From contig NEEC01000016.1 of assembly GCA_002189035.1 (NCBI GenBank), positions 1,945,001 through 2,009,000 on the forward strand: a stretch of DNA of 64,000 nt. The letters are read 5' to 3'. The notes beneath the pieces were generated by a model. That model was given only the letters and a program-made list of their open reading frames with translations, did not search any database and was not told where the DNA came from. This document shows positions 49,137 through 61,845 of this stretch, one piece after another. Made by a program: the position numbers and the translations under genes. Positions within the stretch are counted from its first letter, which is position 1. Each line of letters starts with the position of its first letter. This DNA is from Utricularia gibba (taxonomy: Eukaryota > Streptophyta > Magnoliopsida > Lamiales > Lentibulariaceae).

Positions 49137-51769
49137 AAAATCCCATTGCATTCCATCTAGAAACGAGATACAGATATACATACATACCAACCATTCGGCG
49201 TACCTTATTAATTGATTAATATATTTTTATTCGATAATTTTAGACCACATTATGGAGGATTGGATTTGGGTGATTTGATTCTGGATCTCCACGCTGGGCC
49301 CTACATTCCCTTCCCTGCTACTCTAATATGATTAATTATCCCATTAAACACACATAATAAATATTCTTTAGAAAAATAGAAATGCTTGTTCCGGCAAATG
49401 GTGAGATGACGTCCGAAAAATCAAATATTTAAATTAATTTTAGAAAAAATCATTTTAGAATTGATTTTAATAGAATTAAAAATTTTGATAAAATAAAAAT
49501 TAATGTATATTTGAAATTTTTTTTATAATGATTATTACAAAAAGAATTAATGTTTGAAATATAAAAAATAAAAAAATAATTTCAATAATCATATGATATA
49601 TGTATTAATTATAATAATTTTATAAATTAATTGATAAATAATTTTGTGTTGTTCTAAAACATGTTTTTTCATTATTTCTGAAAATTATTTCTACATATTC
49701 TACACTTTATTTTATCATTATTTTCAATTAATTTTATATCTTTGATACTAACTTAATATTTTTGAAAAGAAATTATATTTTTTGAATTTTTAAAATATTT
49801 TTCAAGTCAATTAGATAAAAAAATCAAGTCCTAAAAATTTATGAATTTGTTAGGACACAAATCTCAGCTTAAGACCAGATCAATAATGAAGATTTGATCT
49901 AAAATTTGTAGATAATATAAAGATTTGAAAACAATTTTGAAAGATTTAAATAAAATAATTTATTTAAACCCAACTCAACATAAGATTCAGATCTTATATC
50001 CTAAAAATATCTTATTTTCTTAACTATTACAAAGAGTCTTTGACCACTATTACTTTCTATTTTCCCTATTTTTGTGATTATTTTTATGTTATAGTCTAAT
50101 ATGCATATATAGATGCTTATGGCCAAAGATCTACAATGAAATCTTGCTTATGTAAGTCTTCACATGTGTGATTCTTTTAATATGTTCTTTGATAATTAAT
50201 TTAAGATTTAATTTTCTTTTTTACAATATTTTCTTTATCAATAGAACCCTTAAGACTCATTTGGTATGGTATATAGTATTAGAGTGTTTTTAAAAACTAA
50301 GGAAAAAAAACCTTCAAATGGTTGGATTTAGTTAGTTTGATATGATGTTTTATTTTACAAAGTATAATGAAATGTATGCTTGGTTGATTATGTTAAAATA
50401 TTGATTTTAATGATATTTTACCATTGTATCCTTATTAATCAATATAATCTATTCTCCCCAAATAGCATCTTAAAAAGCCTCATGTTCCTTTGATATCGCT
50501 CCTGGTTTCTTCCATTCCCCCTCCCTAGATCGGTGCTATAAAAGTGCTCCCCAAAACGTTATTCAAGTTGGATTTCATAGCAATAAAACTACTCAAGTTC
50601 TTTAAGCTTCAAGTCCCAACCTTTCAAGCACAAAATATTTTTGATTTTCTAACCACATTTCGTTTTAATGGGCTTTTATTGTATTATGGATGAGTTTTCA
50701 TAATTTGTGATATTTCTTGTTCTCTAACAAACCTTTTTTTCATGGTTCATTTGGTTGTGCGTATTTCTTGTCCTTTTGCTAAAGTAAGACAAGCAAAATC
50801 AGAAACGTAAAAAATGAAAGTACTTCATGATTGGTAGAATGAATATGTAGTCTTTGCATTTTAAGCATCTTATCAGTTATAGTGATCTTAATTGTTTGGA
50901 TAATTTGTAAATGACTAGAAATGTCTTTGTTAGTGCACTTTGTTGGAAAATACTAGTGATTTAATAAATTCAAAGCATATGTCTATACTTGAAAAAGTAT
51001 CTATTTTTTTGGGAGTTTTATCTCATCATAAGAAAGTATGTATTTAATCTCACAATTTCATTCAATCACACATCATATATAAATGCTTTCATGAGGTTTT
51101 AACGATTATAATAAAGCTATATTATATCCTACTCATGAAACCTACAGCAGTGACAACAAATTTTGAAGAAACTCATTAGAAATACTTTTTCATGAGCATC
51201 CACGTGTTTTTATTTGAATTATGTGTGGTTCTACGTTTTTTTCTTCATGGTAGGAATGTATTGGAACTTTGGATGAGATATAAATTCAGCCAAAAGTGCA
51301 TGATGAACAAGGTCGATATCATAGTAGAGAGTGATACAATTGTTTAAACATATTTTGTGTGCGTGATATAAAAATGAGATTTGTATATGTGTTATCTAGA
51401 TGGAAAGAGTCAACCATAGATAATAGAGTTTTACAAGGAACAATTGATTTTGTGTTCTCCGAAGTATATTTTTGTTCATTGTTATTGTATGAAGTTTTCT
51501 AGCTCAGCAAGATCAAAATAGATTTCCTTAATTTTTCAATTGGTTTGCTAAATTGTTTTAAGAAGTTATTATTTATGTGATACTGATTATATGAATTGTG
51601 AAAGATTTCTTATACCATATCATAGAATTCGATATCACTTGAAAGAATGTGTTAATAGTAATTTAGCATCCCAAAATCCAAGAGAATTATTAAAACAATA
51701 AACATAATTGAGAGAGCTTTTGAGTTATTGAAAATACATTGAAAGATTCTACATATTTGACCAAAGCAT

Positions 51770-52740
51770 TGGTCTGAAAACCAAGGTGTGGGCAGGAACC
51801 CAAAAGATGATTAAATCTTTCCTAATATTCGTGCAATGATTCTCCACTCATTTGTTCAACATCACTAATTTCTTTTCTAATACCATCAACCTTGGAAGCT
51901 GGAAAATATTTACTCAAAAACAACTTCTTCATTCTAGCCCAATCAGTTATGGTTCCAGGCCTTAGTGAGTTGAATCACGTTTTGGTTTCCTCCTTCCAAA
52001 GTAAACTGGAAGTCTCTCAAACAAATGGAATCTTCAGTCATTCCAGCTCCCTTGAATGATGTGCATACCGCTGTCACGTTGTCAAGATGCTCATGGGGAT
52101 TTTCTCCAATTTTTCCATAGAACTTGGGCAAAAAATTTACCATCGCTGGTTTCAGCTTGTTTGCTCCATCCTCTGGAAATCTGATGCACAGAGCCCTGTA
52201 AGTATGTTCAACAGCATCTAATTCATTCAAGGTTTTCTCAAGTTCAGCCATTCTGAAATTGGTGTTAGTCTCGAGTGGGAGCTGACTCACTCTTCTCGCT
52301 TCCCTAACTCTTACCCTGTTCTTACTGATAGCTCTCTCAATTTCTGGAAAGAAAGTGAGATTACCTACACCAGAAGAACATAAATGCATCAACTAGAAAC
52401 ACAAAACAATTAAACACCGCTCCCGCCAACGGTACCAATTTGATAAACGGAAATGTTAGCATGTCGTTGCAATATAACCGAATTTCCATATCAAATAAAT
52501 TTATAAGCCCTAATCTACACAAAATACAAATTTAGAAAACTTGTATAGTGGATGTCGAGGTCGATCACAAGGAGCTTGTGCTTGTCATGTATTCCAACAG
52601 ATGCAGAATTCAAAGTAACGGTAAATCTTAGTCTAAGCTCGGACCAACAGTGGTAAACAAGTTCGGCAAACAAGATCAGTAAATAATATCAGGTCTTAAC
52701 GCTAACGTAACAAGTATTGGTTCTAACTCAGAATACAGGA
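51770..52740 (-). mobile_element. Truncated relative of the gag-protease element (gag start and part of 5' LTR)
   Basis: The LTR part 52441-52740 opens TGATAAACGG and matches the first 300 bp of the LTR at 21691/27469. Left of it, CCAACGGTACCAATT is a decayed form of the same primer-binding site. Gag on the minus strand reads MAELEKTLNELD from about 52252, then GENPHEHLDN, and continues in broken frames to about 51770 (SCPHLGFQ). Both ends are lost: LTR homology stops abruptly at 52740 and gag near 51770. Confidence 0.82.
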
Positions 52741-52825
52741 AAGTTTTTGCAAAACATTTTCTTCATCCAAAATCATTTTTGAAACCTCTTGACATAATAG
52801 TCAAAATCATTTTCTTCTCATATGT

Positions 52826-53739
52826 TTAGTCTTCGTTTTTTTTTTTCATTAAAAATGTATATCGCCTTTTCCTTCGCAGTATCTCCTCCTCGGTTTCGGA
52901 CTCAGTTTTTATGTCTGGGGGGTATTCCGAAATCAGGGGTTGCTTCTCCGTTCGTGGTGCGGTTTCGGGTGTCCCCTCCTGGGCATGGGAGTTCAGACTT
53001 GAAGGTGTCCTGAAGTCAGCAAGGATTTCCGTTAGGAGGGCCTTCAGTTGTTCCCTGCTGGTGATCATAAGACCAAGGTCTTGTATGTCGGCGCTTCCAT
53101 CCTGAGCCGGGTTGGTAGCTGTGCTATTTTCCGCCATGATCAACACTTAGTGATTGACTCTCGTGGATTTCTCGAGTGGGGTTGTAGATCTGCCCACGGT
53201 GGGCGACAAAAATGTTGTGGGTGAAATCGGTATCCAGTAGGAGGCCGATTTAAGGTGATAGGTGTGATCGGGAATGCCACACTTAGTCACGTTTCTCGCG
53301 GTTGGTTCAATTGAAATAAGAGTGAGAGAAGATTTTTACGTGGAAACCGCCGAAAAGCGAAAAAACCACGGAGCTACCGGAGCTCGCCGGAAAAGGTTTT
53401 CACTAGATAGGGGTGGCGAAGAAGAGGATACAAGTTGAAGAATCCTTTTTTGTCCAACCCGTCTTTCGTCATAATTCCTTCTATTTATAGGAGAGCTCAA
53501 TCTGACCGAACCCTACCATCTGCAAATACCGGTTTCTTTCTACACCTGCTATACGATCTCGCTTTTCAAATATCGGCCGTCTATTATGCCATAATTCGAC
53601 CGCTTTTCAGATTGTGTCATACGGCCATACTTGTCAGATTTCTGACAGATATCAATCTGTTGACTGTCATTATCCCCTCAGAGTCTCTTTTGGCAGCCTT
53701 TTAGGAACGGGTTACCCTTGACCAATTTATCCCCTATCA
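52826..53739 (-). mobile_element. Truncated gypsy-type element: 5' LTR, primer-binding site and gag start
   Basis: On the minus strand an LTR of about 527 bp (53739-53213) starts TGATAGGGG and ends CACAACA. A few bases on lies GTCGCCCACCGTGGG, close to the CGCCCACCGTGGGG primer-site sequence of many plant gypsy elements. A 106-codon frame follows (53146-52826; MAENSTATNP after a short MLI lead), of the Ser/Glu-rich type found at gag N-termini; it has no conserved gag domain because the element is cut off near 52826. It directly abuts the truncated element to its left in the same orientation. LTR ends are inferred from TG/CA only, as no partner LTR exists. Confidence 0.65.
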
Positions 53740-55134
53740 ATAGAATAGATCTACTTCAAAGCAATGATTAACATCTTCTCATCGTGAATGGACCAATATC
53801 CATGACTCCCATTGCTACCTCCCTCTACCTCCATCCTATTGAAAACATATGCAAAATTTTTTGAAGAAGAAGTTTCTCAAGAAACAAATTACATTATAGC
53901 TAAGATATTTGAAAGAGGAAAGATTTCTCGATAAGTGTATAAATTTTGGTTAAGTGAATGGATAAAATAGATAATTATCATCTCACTTTTGCAAAATTTA
54001 CCTTCTTGGTGAGTTCTCAAAAATAACCAAAACCCAGGCTTAATAAGAAAACTCGGATTTTCAAAATGGGTCATGGGAAAATAATAGTAACTCATCAAAC
54101 AAGGGTTTCTTTTCCAATCCAATCTATACCCAATGAATACCCACATACAAAACACACTCTAAGAGAGTGTGGAAGAATCTCGGATTGACCTCAAGTATCT
54201 AAAGAAAAGAGTTCAATGGAACATCGTTGATAAGATACATTCGATTTAATCTATTTGTAAGAATATGAGGGATAGGGGTTAGAATCCAATGTTGAAAAAG
54301 CATGAATTATCACAAGAGATGAAATAACTCTGGTGGCATGATTAATTCTGTAATCTCACTAAACGAGGCATGTCGCTTGCACAAGTTATTTTAGAATAAC
54401 CATTCTAAAACAAGTTAGTTCCTAAGATATGCGGAGAATATAATTATCACAACGAAAATATAATTATCACAAGGGAGGCATAGATATGCGGAGAATTGAT
54501 TGATATGTAACATTTACTCTTGAATTCGAGAAGATCGATAGATGAATTAGATAAAAAAAAAAAAAACTGGTCTATGCAACTATATTATGAAGAAGTGAGT
54601 TTTAATGTAGAAATCATTGGAAAGAAGGTTATGGAATACAATTCTAGAATATTAACAATATGTTTTATCCTAAAGAACCATATATTATAAGATGCAAACT
54701 TGAACACAAGTCATATAAGCATAAAAAAACTCATTTCATATTTCATTTAGAATTGACACATTCACATAGATATAAGAGAGATCAATTGATGCTTGTGCAA
54801 GCACAGATGAAAAAACAAAACATACTCCCAGCAACTAATTGTTACTGCACTGAAGAAAGAATTGATAACAAATCTTATGACCATCGTAATGATGTTAGAT
54901 ATGAAAAAAATGTGAGGATGAGAAATCAACAATGACAATATATCAATTTTATTCATCATCAAGTTTAGAGGACAAAAGAAACTTAAAGCGATTATGAAGA
55001 TGAAAGGTTTGAAGAAAAATTCATGAGTTTTCACAACAGACTTGTTCATGGGTTTGTACAAGTAGAAAATCAGAGAGATCATGTTAACAATAAACATAAT
55101 ATGAATCATAATTATAGACAATCTCAATACTCAT
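53740..55134. other. Unclassified DNA left of the solo LTR
   Basis: AT-rich sequence with short frames. The 91-residue frame at 54660-54935 on the plus strand is Lys/Asn/His-rich with no recognised domain and may be decayed gag-like DNA. Nothing supports a host gene. Confidence 0.4.
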
Positions 55135-56334
55135 TGATAACACCGTTTTTGTTGTGTTTTTATATATGTTTTTAAGTATGTTTTGTGGGATAAATGTTAA
55201 TTAGTGTGCTAAATTGTCTTCTTTTGCGTATTTAGTATGTTAGAATGTGTTTATTGTGAAAACAGGCTCAATTGGCAACAATTGGGCCGAAAACTCTAAT
55301 ATTTCGTCTAGTCTGTGTTTTAAGTCTTACCCAGGGTAAGAGCTAGTACTGTAGCAGCGCACTTTCCGCGTTGATAAGTCAAAGGAGACAGAAAAGCTGT
55401 ACAAAAGCCATTTTCTGCGAAAGTAGCCGTCCTTCTGAAAAGATGAGATTTGGAGCATAGATCTAACTTCTAGAAGACTGAGGAAAGGACAATACTACCC
55501 TTACTTTTGAGGTGCAAAAGTAAAAAAGGAAGGGAAAGAGAAAAAAAAGAGAGAGTACATTGTGCATGCAGAGTGCACAAACAATGAACAGGAGCGAGCG
55601 GGAGCAAGGAGAACTTTGTTTCTCCGGCGGACGTCTCCTGCGACCTCCAGATCTGCATGTCTACACCACCATTTCAGCCAGAACTTCGATTTCTAACAGA
55701 TCTCCACTCCACAGAAGCATCCTGCAATTTTATTTTCGCATTTTTTGCACTTTCATTTCTGCGAGAACCTGTTATCGTTACTATTTTCGTTTCTATGCTT
55801 TCTGCTGCTTTTCGGTACCTTCCTGTGAACGGGAAACTCGTTGTAGACCTTGCCTTAGTTTATAAACATGTTTCTGTTTAAGCTTTTCACGTTTGCTTTT
55901 AAGCTTAATATGCCATTTATTGTTCCTGCGCACGCATACTTTGTTTTTGCACTCTTACTCTGTTTTTAAGTTGGGTTTAAGCCTATGGACTCTCTTGAGT
56001 GACACAAGAGTCAGACCCTAGTGTAAAACCCAACTAAATTACTTTTATTTTATGTTAATTTCAGTCCCTTTTCATTTCTGCAACTCGTTCCTTTCAGTCA
56101 CTGTTATTTTAGATCTTAACTGCATTAGAACTAAACCACATAAAACTCCCTGTTTTCAGTAAATGCAATGAACTTCAAGAAATTACAATTATTCCCTGTG
56201 GATTCGATCCTTGCTTGCCACGCTACATTTATTCCTGTGATTTGTGTAGTAGAATAACTAGGTTTATAAATTTATTTTGATGCGTTGAATGTGTTAAATT
56301 GCGACATTTAGCAAATTCATTCCAACGTTCATCA
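55135..56334. repeat. Solo LTR of a gypsy-type element
   Basis: A 1200-bp unit starting TGATAACACCG and ending GTTCATCA, flanked by CTCAT on the left (55130-55134) and GTCAT on the right (56335-56339), matching at 4 of 5 bases. Near its end lies TTCCCTGTGGATTCGATCC, a common motif close to the U5 end of plant Athila/Tat-type LTRs. No internal element sequence is attached. The orientation is probably plus. Confidence 0.72.
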
Positions 56335-57069
56335 GTCATCTTTTAAAATTATGATAAGTCAATTCATTGAGATGAATAAAGAATTATTTGGAATAAACGG
56401 ATAAGGACCACATCAAGAGTATTTAATTATCTATTTTAATTGGTAAGAAAGAAAAAAGAAACAACAATCACCCTTTAAATAAACAAAACACTTGGTGGGC
56501 GTGAGAATAAATGCGTGGTTGTAATATTATATTATTTTAAAATTATCGTGGCTGTGCGTGCGTTGCGTTGGAGGGTTGGGTCCTGGCGTCAGGACAGGCG
56601 CCGACCCACACGTCCCATTCAATGCTTCCGTCCTTTTGTACTCCACATTTATTTATATATGTATAATTATTTGGTTTGGGCTGATTTAATTATCTGGAGG
56701 CTCAATGTACCTTATCCAAGCCCAATGTCCAAAAGCCCTGGGCTCAGCCCTGCTGCTGTAGTAGTGGGGTGTGATTGCACGCCGTTGGGATGGACCGGGC
56801 AGCTTGACGTCCAATCCTTCGTCGGCAGTGCCAGCCGTCCCGGAGTTTTGTTTGACGGCCGCCGCCATTCTCGTCCCGCTCCGCCGTGTCAAGTGTAAAC
56901 ACAATTAATTGAAACAAGAGGAGGTATTAGTAGTAATGAAACATTTGCTGTGTGTGTGTGTGTGTGAGCTGGCTGGATTTAATGGTAAAATTAGCACGCT
57001 TTTGCCCTGCACAGAAAAAGCGCTGAGTGAAAGAGGATTTTTCTCCTCGGACAGGCGAGCGAGCGTGTC
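56335..57069. other. Intergenic DNA upstream of the dihydroxyacetone kinase gene
   Basis: Contains the end of the solo LTR target region, a GC-richer block (56520-56900) without a convincing gene, and a GT microsatellite at about 56949-56967. The last part is the promoter of the kinase gene. Confidence 0.55.
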
Positions 57070-57077
57070 TATATAAA
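57070..57077 (+). promoter_or_regulatory. TATA box of the dihydroxyacetone kinase gene
   Basis: TATATAAA lies 127 bp before the predicted start codon at 57204, a normal distance allowing a leader of about 100 bases. Confidence 0.65.
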
Positions 57078-57203
57078 CCTGGGTCGGGAACAATTGGTTC
57101 TAGCTTCCTGCGTAACCCTCCTCAACAATTGTCTGAGAAGGGTTTGGGCTTTCTCTGATGCAGCTTTAGATTGATTTCGCCCAAGTTTCCACCGCATTTG
57201 CCA

Positions 57204-60200
57204 ATGGATTACGGGAGCAAGAAACTCATCAACGATCCCAACGGTTTCCTTAATACTAACTCCTGACTCTGCATTTCCGAATATTTTTCTGCTGATATTT
57301 TTGCTTGACGTCTGATTCCTTCACCTGATTCTGCTGCGTGGGGATTTTTTCTGACTCGTACTGATTTTGAAATTTCCTCTTCTTTGCGCTGCTTTTTCCT
57401 GCGGAGTTGGATGATATGTGCCGGATTTGTTTCTCTCGGTCTGCATATAGTATTTTTTTAAATGTGCATTAGGCGAATACTTATCGTGCATGAGTATTTC
57501 CATGCCGGTAGAAGATTTGAGTTCGGTTTGTGATTGCTGTGAATCTGGTCGCAGACGTCGTGACGGAGTTCATAGAGGGTTTGGTGGAAACTTATCCTGG
57601 CTTGCAGTACTTGGATGGGTTCCCTGGGGTAAATATTACTTTAGCATCATTCTTCATTGCTTCTTTCACCGTCAAATTTGCTGATGGCATACTTTGATTG
57701 GTTTCATGGGGTTACACGAATTGTGTTATGAAGACCAAGGTCGTGTTGCGTGCTGATGTTTCTGGTTCTACATATAATAAAGTTGCTGTTATATCAGGTT
57801 TGATTAATAAATATTTTTACCTTTATTTCTCTAGTTTATGTACTTTATTTTCACGTGATTTTAGCTCACGCAATGTTTACAACTGAAAGGGAAGATGTTG
57901 GCATGGTGGGATTGTTTAGTATGCATCTTGTTTACATCGTGTGATAGTCTTTCTAGATATTAAGCATTCTTTCATCTACTTCTACTCGACTGTATTCTGG
58001 ACAATTGGTATAGGTAACATCTCTTTTTTTTTTTCTTTCCTGAGATTCTTATAACTGAAGATGTCACCATTTATGGTCTTGTTCCTCTAACTGTCTTACC
58101 GATAGATAATTGTGGTTTAGTTTTGAGATAGGGAAATTTCTTAGCCTAATTGAATGTTTTCAAAATTTATTATAATGGGCAAGTGTGAATCTGTAATCGC
58201 CTAAAATGGAAAAAGATTTGAACACGTAGGAGGAGGAAGTGGTCATGAGCCTGCACATGCTGGATTTGTTGGGGAAGGCATGTTGACTGCTGCAGTTTGT
58301 GGGGATGTTTTTGCCTCTCCAACTGTCGACTCGATTCTTGCTGTATGGATGCATCCTTTTATCAACTTCAACCAATTTCATGTTTTCCTTCTTCATGCAA
58401 TGTTTTTTCAGGCAATTCGAGCTGTTACTGGTAATCCAGGATGCCTCTTGATTGTCAAGGTATTTCTGTGGTGGTATTACCAAGTTTACTTGCCTCTAGT
58501 GTTACACCGCACTTCTCTTTCATTCTAAGTAAGTGGTATGGGGACATCACCTCATTTTCGTGCATTTTCATGTCTGATGCTTTTTCGTTGAGACAATGAT
58601 GTTTAGTTTACCCTTTTTACCGATGTTTTTTTACACCATCTTGATAGAAAAAAGTATAATTCTGTCCTATTGTCTTTGTATTTTATCGTTTCTTTGTCAC
58701 AGAACTACACAGGTGACCGCTTAAATTTTGGTTTGGCAGCTGAGCAAGCAAAATCTGAGGGCTATAAAGTGGAGGTATTCCTTAGAAAAATATTTTGGTC
58801 GTAGATTTTCCATTAATTTATGAAAAAACGCTCGACAATTCTGTTGCACAGATGGTAATTGTGGTGATGACTGTGCGTTACCACCTCCTAGAGGTATTGC
58901 TGGAAGGCGAGGATTAGCTGGAACCATTCTTGTGCATAAGGTTGATTAAGCTCGTTCACTGATCTTTGACACTGCTTGGAATGATCTGGCATGTTCACTA
59001 AGCATACTTGTAATTACAGGTGGCAGGTGCAGCTGCAGATTCTGGACTCTCTTTAGCAGAGGTTGCTGGCGAAGCCAAACATGCGTCAGAGGTCATTGGG
59101 ACCATGGGTGTCGCTTTGTCTGTTTGCACTTTGCCGGGTCAAGTGACGTCAGATCGTTTAGGGCCTGGAAAGATGGAGCTTGGTCTTGGCATTGTAAGAT
59201 AGTAATTTACTGTAAATGTCACGCTGAAGTTGTTGCCAGAGTTTTACTTTTACTCCTGTCTGAAGAAACAATCTATTCTTGAGATGTTTAATGATCTCCC
59301 AAGATGCATGTGGTGTGTACTGGTGAGTACCCAAGTGATCTATACTCACTTGATGTCTTTCAGCATGGAGAACCTGGTGCTGCGATGGCTGACATTCAAC
59401 CCGTGGATGTTATCGTGTCCCATGTTCTCAAGCAAATCCTATCCACGGTAACTTGGTTTTAGTACCCAGTCAAGCTTAAGCTATGAAAGTGATGTCCTGT
59501 AGGTTATATCTTCTTCGTTCTTTCTTTTTCATTTGCAAAAGACTGTTACGCTGCTTCTAACTTCTCGTCTTTCTCTAGGAGACAAATTATGTTTCAATAC
59601 CACGTGGGAGTAGTACTGTTCTAATGATTAATGGGTAAGTATGTAGAGCTTGTTAGCCTTCTTGCTAATTCTCCAGGTATGCATGCATTATTTCATCTGT
59701 TTGTAACTCTGTTTCTATTCTGTGCAGTCTGGGTGCCACCCCTCTCATGGAACTGATGATTATAGCTGGTAAAGCAGTACCTACACTGCAGCTCAAGCAT
59801 GGACTTTCTGTTGAAAGAGTGTACACCGGTTCATTTATGACATCACTTGATATGGCAGGTCAAGTGTTTATTTTAGAAACTTTTACCGAGCAAAAGAAAG
59901 TCCCTATTTATATATATGTTGTGTTGCAGGATTTTCAGTCACTGTGATGAAGGCTGATGAAACAATTTTGAAGTATCTGGATGCCTCAACCAAAGCTCCT
60001 AATTGGCCTGTGGGTGCTGATCGTAAGTATTTTATTTGTATGTGCATTTCGGGCCCATATTTGAGTTCCCTAATTGATATTCCTATCTTGTATGTTTTAT
60101 CTATTATTTTGAGTTTCTACGCATTTGTTCTCAGGCAATCGTCCACCAGCCAAAATCCCTGTTCCTCTTCTACCCCCCTGTTGAACAAGACTAATGAGGT

Positions 60201-61845
60201 TTCTAGTATTTCCAGATTTTCTTACATTTGCAATGAGAAAGAACAGGACATACAAATTATTACTGAGCAAAGCATGACATTATGTCTATTGAAGTGTCAA
60301 CGCTACGTTAGGCAATCAAAAATGTGTTGATGTTGACTCTTTTTTCTTTCTCGCAATTCTTTTTACTGCATTAAATTAAAGTGTCAGCCTCATCATCTTA
60401 CTCACACCTGCATGGGGATGAATAATATTCCATGAGGAAAATATTATGCATTAGCGGGGTTTTTTTAAAAAAAATCTGTTCCGTATTATAGAACAAAAGG
60501 TGATCTTTATCTTTGGGTATTCTTGATGCGACTCAGTCGATTTTTGGATGATATATTTCCCTCATGATTCCTTCTGCCATGGTTGCTTCAGAAGTTAGGC
60601 CGGCCGGAGGAACTAAGCCCTCTAGGGCAAGTTCTTGAAATAGCAATTGAAGAAGCTGCAACTGCGGTGATCAATCTCACGGACCTTTTGAATGAATGGG
60701 ACAGCAAAGTCGGTGATGGAGACTGTGGCTCAACTGTCAGACTACTATTGCCTCTTCTGATTCACTCAACTTCATATTTCACGGTATGTCTAATCTGTAT
60801 TCTATATTGTAGATGTCCAAGGGTGCCACGACCATTCTTCAAGACTTGAAAACCTGGTACCTCTTATTTTGAATTATAGTGTTCATATAAAAACACGTTA
60901 TGCACTTTTACACTCAGGCACTAGCTATGACTTTGCTCCTCGTCTAGTATATCACTACAGTATAAATTTGACAAGAGACTCCTATACTTTCCGGTTTCCA
61001 AATTTACTGTTGTTCGTGATTGGCTGCTTCCCCAGTTACCCCCTCAATGATCCTGCTGAAACCGCATACGAAATCGGATGTTCCATTAGGAAGGTAATGG
61101 GAGGAACAAGTGGGATCATGTAAGTGACTCCTCCTGTATTATAAGTACTTTGATCTTTGTGACTCACCACCTCAAGATTTGTTTTCCTTTAATGAATCAG
61201 ATACGACATTTTCTTCAAGGCAGCATATGCACATTTGAAGCCAAGTTCTCACCCAGATGTAACACCGCTGCAGTGTAAGACAACTTCCTATTGTACATTC
61301 TCAGATGTAATATCCAGTCGATGAGCTGAATGCTTGTGAATTTAGGGGCTGGAGCTCTTGAAGCTGCTATTGATGCAGTCAGCAAATACGGAGGCGCCAA
61401 AGCTGGATACCGTACACTGTTGGATGCCCTCATTCCTGCATCTTCTGTCCTTAATGAGGTCTGCAGTTACTATTCCCTTCGATGCGCTAGTTCTATGTAC
61501 TTAACTGCCGGTTTTGGAATAGAAACTGGCGGCTGGAGAAGATCCCTTGGTGGCATTCGCTCTTTCTGCAGAAGCAGCACTAGCGGGTGCGGAGTCGACT
61601 AAGAAAATGCCGGCCCAGGTAATTAATCTATGTCGTTTTTGTGCCCATGAACCCGTGCACTCTTTGGTTCATGAACATTTTCGATGTGTGTGTGTGCGCG
61701 TGTGTGGATGATAATGCAGGCAGGCAGATCATCATACGTCTCCGCTGATATTCTAGCGACAGTCCCGGACCCGGGTGCCATGGCCGTGGCCTCCTGGTAT
61801 GGAGCCGCAGCTTCAGCTGTTAAGAAAAAGCAGCAGGTGTTTTGA
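57204..61845 (+). CDS. DAK: Dihydroxyacetone kinase (DhaK-DhaL, ATP-dependent), with two frameshifts
   Basis: Twenty GT-AG exons: 57204-57243, 57555-57628, 57734-57797, 58230-58342, 58412-58459, 58703-58774, 58852-58940, 59020-59193, 59364-59447, 59579-59634, 59728-59858, 59930-60022, 60135-60198, 60592-60735, 60813-60856, 61036-61119, 61201-61274, 61346-61458, 61523-61618, 61720-61845. The product would be 594 residues, the usual plant length. The DhaK domain has [16 protein letters not shown] and the substrate-binding His in GIHGEPG (about residue 226); the DhaL nucleotide domain has the Mg-binding GDGDCGST and [10 protein letters not shown]. It phosphorylates dihydroxyacetone to the glycolytic triose phosphate in the cytosol. 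Exon 7 (89 bases) and exon 13 (64 bases) are each one base short of keeping frame, and exon 13 runs into TGA at 60182. This is a recent pseudogene or, more likely, carries assembly errors. Confidence 0.9.

Larger units (their letters stand above)
48210..51765. other. AT-rich intergenic DNA, no gene recognised
   Basis: The first 400 bp are the HIPP promoter side. The rest is AT-rich with a TAA microsatellite at about 49108-49136 and a member of the AT-rich dispersed repeat at 49431-49660. No coding family was recognised; 50500-51760 may be decayed element DNA. Confidence 0.5.

Noticed and set aside
55560-55881. Two plus-strand frames of 101 and 74 residues
   Set aside because: They lie within the solo LTR and show no domain.
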